NCBI RefSeq assembly: GCF_024436055.1
Contig: NZ_JANFNH010000002.1
Span: 1 to 64,000, forward strand
Length of the DNA stretch: 64,000 bases
Source of the DNA: Streptantibioticus rubrisoli
GTDB taxonomy: Bacteria; Actinomycetota; Actinomycetes; Streptomycetales; Streptomycetaceae
Direction: 5' to 3'
Below the pieces are notes generated by a model. That model was not told where the DNA came from, did no database searches, and saw nothing but the letters and a program-made list of their open reading frames with translations. Both the position numbers and the translations under genes were made by a program. This document shows positions 53,209 to 62,893 of the stretch, one piece after another. The first letter of the stretch is position 1, and every line of letters begins with the position of its first letter.

Positions 53209-54075
53209 ATGACGACAGATCAGCCGGGAAGCGGATCGGTGGTCCGCCGGATCCTTCTCGGCTCCCAACTGCGCCGATTGCGGGAGTCGAAGGGCGTCAG
53301 CCGAGAGGACGCCGGGTACTCGATCAGGGCGTCCGAATCCAAGATCAGCCGCATGGAGCTGGGGCGGGTGAGCTTCAAGGAGCGTGATGTCGCCGACCTG
53401 CTCACGCTCTACGGGGTAACCGACCAGTCCGACCGCGACGCGTTGCTCGCGCTGGCCAGGGAGGCCAACGTCGCGGGCTGGTGGCACTCCTACGGTGATG
53501 TGCTGCCCGGCTGGTTCCAGACATATGTGGGCCTGGAGGAGTCCGCGTCCCACATCCTCACCTTTGAAGTGCAGTTCATACACGGGCTGTTGCAGACCGA
53601 CGACTACGCCCGCGCGGTCGTCCGGCTCGGTCAGCCGAACGCCTCCGACGACGAGGTCGAGCGCCGCGTCGACCTGCGGATGCGCCGCCAGAAGATCCTC
53701 ACCGGAGAGCGCCCGCCGCACCTGGTCGTGGTGCAGGACGAGGCCGCGCTGCGCAGGCCGTTCGGTGGGCCCGAGGTGATGCGCGGACAGTTGCGGCGGC
53801 TGCTCGAACTCAGCGAACACCCCGATGTGTCGCTGCAGGTGGTGCCCTTCGAGTTCGGCGGCCACGCGGCGGAGTGCGGGGCGTTCACCATGCTGCGCTT
53901 CCCCGAGAGCGATCTGCCGGACGTGGTGTACCTGGAACAGCTCACCAGCGCCCTCTACCTCGACAAGCGCGACGAAGTGGCGCAGTACGCCCGGCTGATG
54001 GACCGGTTGCGCACCGAGGGGCTCACCCAGGCGGGCACCCGCGACCTGCTACGGACCATCCTGCGGGAAACCTGA
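53209..54075 (+). CDS. XRE-family regulator with DUF5753 domain (WhiJ-like)
   Basis: A 288-residue protein: helix-turn-helix in the first 70 residues (QLRRLRESKGVSREDAGYSI), then a DUF5753 ligand-like domain including HGLLQTDDYARAVV, the usual RQKILTGERPP motif and DVVYLEQLTSALYLD. WhiJ-like regulators with DUF397 partners influence development and antibiotic production. ATG 53209 follows GGAGGGG; ATG 53188 is also possible. Confidence 0.88.
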   Translation: MTTDQPGSGSVVRRILLGSQLRRLRESKGVSREDAGYSIRASESKISRMELGRVSFKERDVADLLTLYGVTDQSDRDALLALAREANVAGWWHSYGDVLPGWFQTYVGLEESASHILTFEVQFIHGLLQTDDYARAVVRLGQPNASDDEVERRVDLRMRRQKILTGERPPHLVVVQDEAALRRPFGGPEVMRGQLRRLLELSEHPDVSLQVVPFEFGGHAAECGAFTMLRFPESDLPDVVYLEQLTSALYLDKRDEVAQYARLMDRLRTEGLTQAGTRDLLRTILRET

Positions 54076-54176
54076 TACGCCAACGGTGATCCACAACTTC
54101 CCTGCGGCATCAGTACGATGACTCGGCATCAGGTCCACGGGGGGTGTGTCCACCAGGTCCGCGTGAAAGGGATGGC

Positions 54177-55634
54177 ATGTCCTATTCGTCCGAGCTGGCG
54201 CTCCAGTACATCGACGGGCAGTGGAAGCCCGGTAGCGGCTCCTGGGAGATCATCGACTTCAACCCCTACAGCGGGGAGAAGATCGCATCCATCACCGTCG
54301 CCACCGTGGCCGAGGTCGACCAGGCCTACCGTGCCGCCGAGCGCGCGCAGAAGGAGTGGGCCCAGGTCAACCCGTACACCCGGCGGCTGGTCTTCGAGCG
54401 GGCGCTCAGGATCGTGGAGGACCGTGAGCGCGAGATCACCGAGATCATCATCGACGAACTCGGCGGCACCCACGTCAAGGCCGGATTCGAACTGGCCCTG
54501 ACCAAGGACATGTTCCGAGAGGCGATGCAGCTGTCGCTGCGACCCGAGGGGCGGATCCTGCCGTCACCGGTGGACGGCAGGGAGAACCGGCTCTACCGGC
54601 TGCCGGTGGGCGTCATCGGGATCATCAGCCCGTTCAACTTCCCGCTGTTCCTGTCGTTGAAGTCGGTCGCCCCCGCCCTCGCGCTGGGCAACGCTGTGGT
54701 GCTCAAGCCGCATCAGAACACCCCGATCGTCGGCGGCACGCTGATCGCGAGAATCATGGAGGAGGCGGGGCTTCCGCCGGGGCTGCTGAACGTCGTGGTC
54801 ACCGACATCGCCGAGATCGGTGACGCGCTCATCGAGCACCCGGTGCCGAAGGTCATCTCCTTCACCGGCTCGGAGAAGGTCGGCCGCCATGTCGCCCAGG
54901 TCGCCGCGGGCCACTTCAAACGCACCGTGCTGGAGATGGGCGGCAACAGCGCGCTGATCGTGCTGGATGACGCCGACCTGGACTACGCGGTGGACGCCGC
55001 GGTCTTCAGCCGCTTCGCCCACCAGGGCCAGGTGTGCATGGCGGCCAACCGGGTATTGGTGGACCGCTCGGTGGAGAAGGAGTTCACCGAGCGGTTCGTC
55101 GCGAAGATCCGTGGCCTGCGGGTCGGCGACCCCAAGGACCCAGCCACCCACATCGGTCCGCTGATCAACCCCAACCAGGCCGACGCCATCGAGGCGCAGA
55201 TCACCCAGGCCATCGACGGCGGCGCCACCGCCCTGCTGCGCGGTCGCACCGATGGCACGCTGATGGAGCCCTCGGTGCTGACCGGGGTACCCGCGGACGC
55301 GCCCATCCTGTCCACGGAGATCTTCGGGCCGGTGGTACTGGTGGTCCCGTTCGACGGCGAGGACGAGGCGGTACGGATCGCCAACGACACACCGTTCGGC
55401 CTCAGCGGCGCCGTGCACACCGGTGACATCGAACGCGGCGTGCGGGTGGCGCAGCGGATCGACACCGGGATGATCCACGTCAACGACGGGACCATCGCCG
55501 ACGAGCCGATCGTCCCCTTCGGCGGGGAGAAGGCCTCGGGCGTGGGACGGCTGGGCGGCGACTCCACCATCGAGGCGTTCACCACGCTCAAGTGGATCTC
55601 CGTCCAACACGGGCGCAGCGCCTTCCCGTTCTGA
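54177..55634 (+). CDS. Aldehyde dehydrogenase (benzaldehyde/vanillin-type)
   Basis: A 485-residue NAD(P)-dependent enzyme. Catalytic cysteine in HQGQVCMAANRVLVD, general-base glutamate in TVLEMGGNSALIVL, and the nucleotide-binding SFTGSEKVGRHV. The sequence style is nearest to aromatic aldehyde dehydrogenases; substrate not certain. AAAGGGA precedes ATG 54177. Confidence 0.9.
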   Translation: MSYSSELALQYIDGQWKPGSGSWEIIDFNPYSGEKIASITVATVAEVDQAYRAAERAQKEWAQVNPYTRRLVFERALRIVEDREREITEIIIDELGGTHVKAGFELALTKDMFREAMQLSLRPEGRILPSPVDGRENRLYRLPVGVIGIISPFNFPLFLSLKSVAPALALGNAVVLKPHQNTPIVGGTLIARIMEEAGLPPGLLNVVVTDIAEIGDALIEHPVPKVISFTGSEKVGRHVAQVAAGHFKRTVLEMGGNSALIVLDDADLDYAVDAAVFSRFAHQGQVCMAANRVLVDRSVEKEFTERFVAKIRGLRVGDPKDPATHIGPLINPNQADAIEAQITQAIDGGATALLRGRTDGTLMEPSVLTGVPADAPILSTEIFGPVVLVVPFDGEDEAVRIANDTPFGLSGAVHTGDIERGVRVAQRIDTGMIHVNDGTIADEPIVPFGGEKASGVGRLGGDSTIEAFTTLKWISVQHGRSAFPF

Positions 55635-55653
55635 TCCCGGGTGTTCCCGGGAT
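55634..55653. terminator. Bidirectional terminator between convergent genes
   Basis: ATCCCGGG-TGTT-CCCGGGAT, a perfect 8-bp stem placed between the dehydrogenase and decarboxylase stop codons. Confidence 0.8.
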
Positions 55654-57033
55654 TCAGTGGTGGAAGCCCGGCTGTTCCTCGGCGCCGGACAGATGGCGGC
55701 GCTGGATGTCGGCGAGTGCCGCCTTCAGGTCGCCGAGGAGCAGTTCGGCGAGGTCGCGGCTGACTCCGTGCCGTACCACCACGCGCTGTACGACGACGTC
55801 CTGCCGGTCGGCGGGCAGCGGGTACGTGGGCACCTGCCAGCCGCGCAGCCGTAGCCGCTCCGACAGGTCGTACAGGGTCCAGTCACCGTGCGGGCGCGCC
55901 AGCGTCCAACACACCACCGGCAGACCGGATCTGCCGTCGTGCAGCACGCTGAACGGCCCCAGTTCGGCGACGGCGTCGGCGAGTTGGGTCGCGACCCGGG
56001 CGCAGGCGCTCTGCACCGAGGTGTAGCCCTCGCGGCCCAGCCGTACCAGGTTGTAGTACTGGGCGATCACCTCGCCACCGGGACGGCTGAAGTTGAGGGC
56101 GAAGGTCGGCATGTCGCCGCCCAGGTAGTCGACGTGGAAGACCAGTTCTTCCGGCAGGTACTCGGCGTCCCGCCAGACCACCCAGCCGACGCCGAGCGGC
56201 GACAGACCGAACTTGTGGCCCGAGGCGTTGATGGACTTCACCCGCGCCAGCCGGAAGTCCCACTCCAGGCCGGGCTCCAGGAACGGCGCGACGAAGCCGC
56301 CGCTGGCCGCGTCCACGTGCACCGGGATGTCGAATCCGGTGCGCTGCTCCAACTCGTCGAGCGCACGGCTGACTTCGGCGACCGGCTCGTACTCGCCGTT
56401 GAAGGTGACGCCGAGGGTGCACACCACACCGATGGTGTTCTCGTCGCAGTACTCGGCCAGTTGCTCCGGCCGCATGGTGAGATTGTTCGGCAGCAGCGGG
56501 ATCTGCCGCAGCTCCACGTCGAAGTAGCGGCCGAACTTCTCCCAGCACACCTGCACCGGACCGCACACCAGGTTGGGCCGCTCCACCGGCTGCCCCGCCG
56601 CGCGCCGCTTCGCCCGCCAGCGGCGCTGCATCGCCAGTCCTGCCAGCATGGCCGCCTCGCTGGAGCCGGTGGTGGAGCAACCCACCGCGGACGCGCCGTC
56701 CGGGGCGTGCCACAGGTCGGCCAGCACGTGTACGCAGCGGGACTCGATCTCCGCCGTCTGCGGGTACTCGTCCTTGTCGACCAGGTTCTTGTCCAGCGTC
56801 TCGGACATCAGCTCCCGAACCTCGGGCTCCGACCAGGTGGTGCAGAACGTGGCGAGGTTCTGCCGGGAGTTGCCGTCCAGCAGCAGCTCGTCGCGGATCA
56901 GCTGGTACGCCGCCCGGGCGGGCATGGTGCCCTCGGGGATGCGGTAGCGGGGGAGCGGCTCGAACGCTCCGGGCAGCGCGTACAGGTCGTCGGGTGCGTA
57001 TTGCCGCGCTTGGTCGACGCGGTGCAGTGGCAT
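55654..57033 (-). CDS. gad: Glutamate decarboxylase
   Basis: Converts glutamate to GABA and CO2, consuming a proton. The 459 residues carry GCSTTGSSEAAMLAGLAM, the cofactor-ring site VHVDAASGGFVAPF and the PLP lysine in SINASGHKFGLSPLG. AGGAGG before ATG 57033. No glutamate/GABA antiporter is adjacent, so an acid-resistance role is not implied. Confidence 0.93.
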   Translation of the reverse strand: MPLHRVDQARQYAPDDLYALPGAFEPLPRYRIPEGTMPARAAYQLIRDELLLDGNSRQNLATFCTTWSEPEVRELMSETLDKNLVDKDEYPQTAEIESRCVHVLADLWHAPDGASAVGCSTTGSSEAAMLAGLAMQRRWRAKRRAAGQPVERPNLVCGPVQVCWEKFGRYFDVELRQIPLLPNNLTMRPEQLAEYCDENTIGVVCTLGVTFNGEYEPVAEVSRALDELEQRTGFDIPVHVDAASGGFVAPFLEPGLEWDFRLARVKSINASGHKFGLSPLGVGWVVWRDAEYLPEELVFHVDYLGGDMPTFALNFSRPGGEVIAQYYNLVRLGREGYTSVQSACARVATQLADAVAELGPFSVLHDGRSGLPVVCWTLARPHGDWTLYDLSERLRLRGWQVPTYPLPADRQDVVVQRVVVRHGVSRDLAELLLGDLKAALADIQRRHLSGAEEQPGFHH

Positions 57034-57232
57034 GGCACAACCTCCTGGTGGTGGTTTCCATCCTGCCCGGGGCGGCTGGTGGTCATCCGTTAGCAATGCC
57101 GACAAGCTCAGATCTTCCTCAAGGAATCATGAACCGCATTTGCCGCGGAAGACCGGCGGGTACCGTCACTGGAGTTGTTGTCTTACCCATGGACCCCGCT
57201 CAATTAGCCCCGGTTAAGGAGACCTTGACGGC

Positions 57233-58207
57233 ATGCGTGACGTTCTCCGGGAAGCGGTCCGCGTCACCGATGCCGTAAAGGCGTCGATTTCCGCGGACCT
57301 GCGTGCGCACCCTGGGCTCGGAGACGTCACTCCCGATTCTGACCTGCGCTTCTACACCCAGACCGGCGCCAAGCACCTGCGCAATCATCTGCCCGCCGCG
57401 GTGCTGGAACGGTTGACGGCATGGCGCCGGGAACCGGATCCCTGGTTGACGGTGTCGAACCTGCCAGAAACGGAGGAATGGATTCCGACGCCGGACAACG
57501 GATTCTGCGATGAATCCGCCCTCACCGTTCCCAATCTGGTCCACTTCGGCATGCTGCAACTGCTCGGTCTGACGCCGATGGCCTACCGCTGGGAGAACGA
57601 GGGACGGCTCATCCGCAACGTCGCGCCACGGCCCGGATCCGGGCGGGCGCTCACCTCCTGGGGCTACTCTGCACCGCTCGACTGGCACACCGACGACTCG
57701 ATCCTCGACCACACCGACGGAGCCGAGGCGTCGATAGCGATACCGCACTTCCTGTCCTTCTACGGGATGCGCAACGTGGAGCAGGTCCCCACCGACCTGC
57801 TGCCGCTCACCGAGGTGCTCGCCGCCCTGCCCCAGTGGGTCATCGACGACCTGCGGCTGCCGGAGTTCCTGGTGACCGCCCCGGAGTCCTACGCGGCCAG
57901 CGCCGACGGCGGCCCGATGACCCGCGAGGGCGTGCCACTGCTGTGGACGCTGCCCGACGGCCAGGACGCCGTACGGTACGGGCCGGGCCGGATCACCGGA
58001 CTGACGCTGCGCGCCACCCGGGCGCTGAGCCAGTTCGAGCGGCGGCTGGGCGAGTTGGACGGCACCGCGGTACTGGTCGGTGCCGGTGACTTCCATGTCT
58101 TCGACAACCGCCGGGTGCTGCACCGCCGAGTCCCGTTCCAGCCTGCCGCACAGGGGACGGCACGCTGGCTGCGGCGCTGCTACGCGCAAAGCCGCGGGGG
58201 GCAGTAG
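57233..58207 (+). CDS. Fe(II)/2-oxoglutarate oxygenase, VioC/KDO-like hydroxylase
   Basis: A 324-residue TauD-superfamily enzyme. Iron ligands: HxD in DWHTDDSILDH and the distal histidine in NRRVLHRRVPF, followed by the 2-oxoglutarate arginine region ARWLRRCYAQ. Layout resembles amino-acid hydroxylases (arginine, asparagine or lysine type). Divergent from gad and upstream of lysX. AAGGAG precedes the ATG by 11 bases. Substrate unproven. Confidence 0.82.
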   Translation: MRDVLREAVRVTDAVKASISADLRAHPGLGDVTPDSDLRFYTQTGAKHLRNHLPAAVLERLTAWRREPDPWLTVSNLPETEEWIPTPDNGFCDESALTVPNLVHFGMLQLLGLTPMAYRWENEGRLIRNVAPRPGSGRALTSWGYSAPLDWHTDDSILDHTDGAEASIAIPHFLSFYGMRNVEQVPTDLLPLTEVLAALPQWVIDDLRLPEFLVTAPESYAASADGGPMTREGVPLLWTLPDGQDAVRYGPGRITGLTLRATRALSQFERRLGELDGTAVLVGAGDFHVFDNRRVLHRRVPFQPAAQGTARWLRRCYAQSRGGQ

Positions 58208-58459
58208 CGCGGTGTGTTGCCGGGCGGCCGTCGGCGCGGATGCCGGCGGCCGCCTTCCGGCTTCCGCCGGGCCGCGATCCGCCAGACAGGTCCCTTCCGC
58301 GGGACCGCGCGGAACGCCATGCCGGGGTGTGCTGTGCGAAGCGGCCTCCACGTCGCTACCGTGCTGGTGGTGACCTGTGTCCGGGCCGACAGCACTGGGC
58401 CCGGCCGGATACCGCGCCCTCCGGGGAACGCCCCCCGGACCGCCACCGCCAGGAGGGCC

Positions 58460-61400
58460 ATGAGCGACGCCGAGAGCAAGACCCGGTCCGGCCCGCTGCG
58501 GCGCGCGGCCATGCGCGTGCCCGCCTGGTCCGGCGGGTTCTTCGGCCTGCTCGGCACCGCCTGCGCGCTGTCCGCGCTGGTCAGCCCGGTGCGCTGGCTG
58601 CTCTCGCCGGTGCTGGACGTGATCGACGACTGGATCGTCCCGGCCTCGCCCAACCTCGCCTACGCCGTCTTCCTGCTGCTGCTCGCCGGGGCACTGCTCG
58701 CCCGCAAGCGGGTCGCATGGTGGGTGGTCACCTTCTACACCGGCCTGGTGCTGCTCGCCGAGGTCCTCACCATCGACCTGGTCGGCCCGGTGGAGGCCGG
58801 CGTCTCGCTGCTGATCACCGGCTCGATCATGACCGCGCTGCTGCTGTCCCGCTCGGCGTTCGCGGCCCGGGTACGGCGCGGCGCCTTCTGGCGGGCGCTG
58901 GGCGTACTGGCCCTGGGACTGGCCGTCGCGGTGCTGCTCGGCTGGGGCCTGGTGGAACTCTTCCACGGCGGACTGCCCGCCTCCGAACGGCTGCCGTGGG
59001 CCGCCAACCGGGTGTTCGGCGGACTGATCAGCGGGCACCGCTTCCCCCAGCACCCCCCGATGGCGGTGAGCTTCCTGCTCGGGCTGTTCGGCGCCCTGGC
59101 GCTGCTCAACGCGGCAGCGGTGCTGTTCCGTTCACAACGCGCGCAGGCCTCGCTGCACGGCGACGAGGAGGCCCGGATCCGCGCGCTGCTGGCCCGCTAC
59201 GGCGCCCACGACTCGCTCGGCTACTTCGCCACCCGCCGCGACAAGGCGGTGGTCTTCGCGCCCAGCGGTGGCGCCGCGGTCACCTACCGGGTCGAGGCGG
59301 GCGTCTGCCTGGCCAGCTCCGACCCGGTCGGCGACCGCGGCGGCTGGGACGCGGCCATCGAGGCATGGCTGGCCCTGGCCCGCAAGTACGCCTGGGTCCC
59401 GGCCGTCATGGGGGCCAGCGAGGAGGGCGCCAAGGCCTACGCGCGCGCCGGTCTGAACGCGCTGCAACTCGGCGACGAGGCGGTGCTGGAGACCGCCCGC
59501 TTTGACCTGGCCGGACGCGACATGCGGGTCACCCGGCAGGCCGTCGGCCGGGTCCGCCGCGCCGGCATGTCCTGCCGGATCCGCCGTCACGGCGCGTTGG
59601 CACCGGAGGAGATGGCGCGGGTCATCGCGCTGGCCGACGCCTGGCGGGACACCGAGGTGGAACGCGGCTTCTCGATGGCCCTCGGCCGTCTCGGCGACCC
59701 GGCGGACGCCGACTGCCTGCTCGCCGAGGCGGTCAACACCGAGGGGCGGACCGTGGCCCTGCTGTCCTTCGTGCCCTGGGGATCGGACGGCATCTCGCTG
59801 GACGTGATGCGCCGGGACCGCTCCGCACCCAACGGGGTGATGGAGTTCCTGGTCGCCGAGATCGCCGAACGGGCGCCACGGCTGGGCATCAAACGCGTCT
59901 CGCTCAACTTCGCGGTGTTCCGCGCCGTCTTCGAACAGGGCGCGCGGATCGGCGCGGGACCCGTGCTGCGGCTGTGGCGCCGGATGCTGCTGTTCTTCTC
60001 CAAGTGGTGGCAGCTGGAGGCGCTGTACCGGTCGAACGTGAAGTACAAGCCGGACTGGTACCCGCGGTTCCTGTGCTTCGCCGAAGGCCGCCAGGTGGCC
60101 AGGATCGGTCTGGCCGCCGGGATCGCCGAAGGTTTCGTGGACTTCCCGCGCTTCGGCCGCCGCTGGCACCAGGGAGTGCGCCCGCCGGTCAGCGCCGAGC
60201 CGCTGCCACCGCTCACCGAGGTGCCCGGCGGCGCGCCCGACGAGACCGCCGCCCGCGCCGCAGACGAACTCGCGGCGCTGCCGGAACAGGTCCGGGTGCG
60301 CCGCCACAAGCTGGACCGGCTCATCGCGGGAGGCGTCGAGCCGTACCCGGTGGACGCCGCCAGGACCCACACCCTCGCCGAGGTCCGGGCCGCCCACCGC
60401 GACCTGCTGCCCGGCACCCGCACCGGTGAGCGGGTCGCCGTCACCGGTCGGCTGATGATGCGCCGAGACTTCGGCGGAGTGGTGTTCGCGGTGCTGCGTG
60501 ACTGGTCAGCCGACCTGCAAGTAGCCCTCACCAGGGCGGACTTGGGCGCCGCGGAACTGGCCAGGTTCACCGCCGACACCGACCTCGGCGACCACATCGA
60601 GGTACGCGGTGAGGTCGGCACCAGCGAGAAGGGCGAACTGTCGGTCTTCGCCACCTCCTGGCGGCTGACCGCCAAGTGCCTGCGCCCGCTGCCGGACAAG
60701 CGCCGGGGTCTGACCGACCCCGAGGCCCGGGTGCGCCAGCGCTACGTGGACCTGGTCATCCGCCCCGAGGCCCGCGAGGTGGTACGGGCCCGCAGCGCGG
60801 CCGTCCAGGCGCTGCGCCAGGGCCTGCTGGACCGGGGCTTCCTGGAGGTGGAGACCCCGATGCTGCAGCAGATCCACGGCGGCGCCAACGCCCGGCCGTT
60901 CACCACCCACATCAACGCCTACGGCCTCGACCTCTATCTGCGGATCGCGCCCGAGCTGTACCTCAAGCGGCTGTGCGTGGGCGGCGTGGAGAAGGTCTTC
61001 GAGATGGGCCGCACCTTCCGCAACGAGGGCACCTCCTACAAGCACAACCCCGAGTTCACCATGCTGGAGGCGTACCAGGCGTTCGCCGACTACCGCGTGA
61101 TGCTGGACCTGACCCGCGAGTTGGTGCAGTCCGCCGCCATCGCGGCCAACGGCGCGCAGATCGCCCGTAGAACCGCGGCCGACGGCACCGTGACCGAGCA
61201 CGACATCTCCGGCGACTGGCCGGTCAAACCGGTCTACACGGCGATCTCCGAGGCGCTCGGCGAACAGGTCGGCCCGGACGCCGACACCCTCGCGCTGATG
61301 CGGCTGTGCGACCGGGCCGAGGTGCCGTACGCACCGGGCACCAGCCACGGCGAACTGGTGCTTGAGATGTACGAGCGGCTGGTCGAGGAGCGCACCACAC

Positions 61401-61756
61401 TGCCCACCTTCTACACCGACTTCCCCACCGAGGTCTCCCCCCTCACCCGCCAGCACCGCACCGATCCACGGCTGGCCGAGCGCTGGGACCTGGTCGCCTT
61501 CGGTACCGAACTGGGCACCGCCTACTCGGAGTTGATCAACCCGGTGGAGCAGCGCAGACGGCTCACCGAGCAGTCACTGAAGGCGGCCGGTGGCGACCTT
61601 GAGGCGATGGAGGTGGACGACGACTTCCTGACCGCGCTGGAGTACGCCATGCCGCCGACCGGCGGCCTGGGCATCGGAGTCGACCGGCTGGTGATGTTCC
61701 TGACCGGCCTGACGATCCGTGAGACACTGCCCTTCCCGCTGGTACGGCGCCGCTGA
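58460..61756 (+). CDS. lysX: LysX: lysyl-phosphatidylglycerol synthase fused to lysyl-tRNA synthetase
   Basis: A 1098-residue fusion. Residues 1-220 hold about six membrane helices, residues 230-560 a DUF2156/MprF-like aminoacyl-transferase domain, and the rest a class II lysyl-tRNA synthetase with OB fold and catalytic core (motif 2 FEMGRTFRNEGTSYKHNPEF, motif 3 GGLGIGVDRLVMFL). It charges tRNA and passes lysine to phosphatidylglycerol, lowering membrane charge and aiding resistance to cationic peptides. AGGAGGGCC before ATG 58460. Confidence 0.94.
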   Translation: MSDAESKTRSGPLRRAAMRVPAWSGGFFGLLGTACALSALVSPVRWLLSPVLDVIDDWIVPASPNLAYAVFLLLLAGALLARKRVAWWVVTFYTGLVLLAEVLTIDLVGPVEAGVSLLITGSIMTALLLSRSAFAARVRRGAFWRALGVLALGLAVAVLLGWGLVELFHGGLPASERLPWAANRVFGGLISGHRFPQHPPMAVSFLLGLFGALALLNAAAVLFRSQRAQASLHGDEEARIRALLARYGAHDSLGYFATRRDKAVVFAPSGGAAVTYRVEAGVCLASSDPVGDRGGWDAAIEAWLALARKYAWVPAVMGASEEGAKAYARAGLNALQLGDEAVLETARFDLAGRDMRVTRQAVGRVRRAGMSCRIRRHGALAPEEMARVIALADAWRDTEVERGFSMALGRLGDPADADCLLAEAVNTEGRTVALLSFVPWGSDGISLDVMRRDRSAPNGVMEFLVAEIAERAPRLGIKRVSLNFAVFRAVFEQGARIGAGPVLRLWRRMLLFFSKWWQLEALYRSNVKYKPDWYPRFLCFAEGRQVARIGLAAGIAEGFVDFPRFGRRWHQGVRPPVSAEPLPPLTEVPGGAPDETAARAADELAALPEQVRVRRHKLDRLIAGGVEPYPVDAARTHTLAEVRAAHRDLLPGTRTGERVAVTGRLMMRRDFGGVVFAVLRDWSADLQVALTRADLGAAELARFTADTDLGDHIEVRGEVGTSEKGELSVFATSWRLTAKCLRPLPDKRRGLTDPEARVRQRYVDLVIRPEAREVVRARSAAVQALRQGLLDRGFLEVETPMLQQIHGGANARPFTTHINAYGLDLYLRIAPELYLKRLCVGGVEKVFEMGRTFRNEGTSYKHNPEFTMLEAYQAFADYRVMLDLTRELVQSAAIAANGAQIARRTAADGTVTEHDISGDWPVKPVYTAISEALGEQVGPDADTLALMRLCDRAEVPYAPGTSHGELVLEMYERLVEERTTLPTFYTDFPTEVSPLTRQHRTDPRLAERWDLVAFGTELGTAYSELINPVEQRRRLTEQSLKAAGGDLEAMEVDDDFLTALEYAMPPTGGLGIGVDRLVMFLTGLTIRETLPFPLVRRR

Positions 61757-61757
61757 G

Positions 61758-61850
61758 CGCTTCCGCTGGGGGTGCGGTGATGTGCGGTTTGGGATCGTCC
61801 GCGGCACCGTTGTGGCTGCTCGCGCAGTTCCCCGCGCCCCTTCGGGGCGC
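61758..61850 (+). repeat. Dispersed extragenic repeat, copy 2
   Basis: Matches 33781-33868 and ends in the hairpin GCGCCCC-TTC-GGGGCGC (61834-61850). Located just after the lysX stop, so it may serve as a terminator. Confidence 0.75.
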
Positions 61851-61857
61851 TACCGGG

Positions 61858-62748
61858 CTAACCCAGCGCCGCGGCCTGCTCGTACAGGTCGCGCACCCGC
61901 TCGCCGAACACGCTGCTGTACGACACGTCCGGCGTCGAACCGCCGTTGCGGTAGCCGCCGATGACCCCCACCACCGAACCGCCGCCCGACGGACCGGCGT
62001 TGGCCAGCCAGGGGCTGCCGCTGGTGCCCGAGGTGAAGCCGGGGCACTCGACGCGCAGTTGGTCCACCCCGCGGCGGGTCGCGGGGCGCGCCGTGCCGTC
62101 GCAAGAGATCGCGTCGTCGGCGTTGCGCGGATAGCCGACCAGGCGGATCGGGCCGCTGTCCCGGCCGGTGGACAGCGGGTTGCCGCCCACCACGTCCTGG
62201 ATGTTCCGCCCGTCCAGCGGATCGACCACCAGGAACGCCACATCGGCCGAGGTGTCGGTGGCGTTGGCCCACTCCGGCGCCACCAGGGCGCTGCGCACCC
62301 GCCACAGCCCCGCCGGACTGCGCCCGTTGCGGTAGCCCGGTGCGAAACCGAGCCCGGTGCGGTAGCCGCCGCCCGCGCCGCCGTGCACACAGTGCGCCGC
62401 GGTGATCACCAGATCGCGGTGCGGGCTGTCCACCACGCTGCCGGTGCAGTAGTGGTGCGGCTGGCCGTTGAGCGAGAAGACCGCGCCCACCCGGTAGTCG
62501 GGCGGAAAGGTGCTGGTCGGCACCGGACTTGCCGCGCGCAGCACCGCCACCCTGTTCCGCGGTGCGGGGGTGCGCCGGGGGCGGTGCGGCGCGTGCGAGG
62601 GGGAGCGGTGGGGCCTGGCCGGGGGGCGGGCGGCGGGGCCGCTGATGGCGGCCGACGAGAACAGGGCCGTGGCCAGACAGGCGAGTACGACGCCACCCGC
62701 GCGCGCTGCCGCAGCCGTGCCGATCCGCTCCACCGCTGGCCCTCCCAT
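61858..62748 (-). CDS. Secreted trypsin-like serine protease
   Basis: A 296-residue exported protein with a signal peptide (residues about 1-40), a Pro/Arg-rich propeptide, and a chymotrypsin-fold domain: LVITAAHCVHGG (His), TSADVAFLVVD (Asp) and FTSGTSGSPWLAN (Ser). Two cysteine pairs fit disulfides. Probably degrades extracellular protein. Confidence 0.88.
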   Translation of the reverse strand: MGGPAVERIGTAAAARAGGVVLACLATALFSSAAISGPAARPPARPHRSPSHAPHRPRRTPAPRNRVAVLRAASPVPTSTFPPDYRVGAVFSLNGQPHHYCTGSVVDSPHRDLVITAAHCVHGGAGGGYRTGLGFAPGYRNGRSPAGLWRVRSALVAPEWANATDTSADVAFLVVDPLDGRNIQDVVGGNPLSTGRDSGPIRLVGYPRNADDAISCDGTARPATRRGVDQLRVECPGFTSGTSGSPWLANAGPSGGGSVVGVIGGYRNGGSTPDVSYSSVFGERVRDLYEQAAALG

Positions 62749-62893
62749 GACCTCTGGTTAAGGCAGATGATCCGACGGTGTACGCCGCGGTCAGCGCTGG
62801 ACACTCCAGAAGTCACCCGCACGGTGGAGATCGAAATCTCGTCCAGGTCACCCGAAGGCGGGCCGGGACGGGTAGGGGATGGCACCGGCCGGG

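Noticed and set aside
54177-61756. Secondary-metabolite gene cluster around the oxygenase
   Set aside because: No synthetase, carrier protein, tailoring set or resistance gene accompanies the oxygenase; neighbours are general metabolism and lysX.
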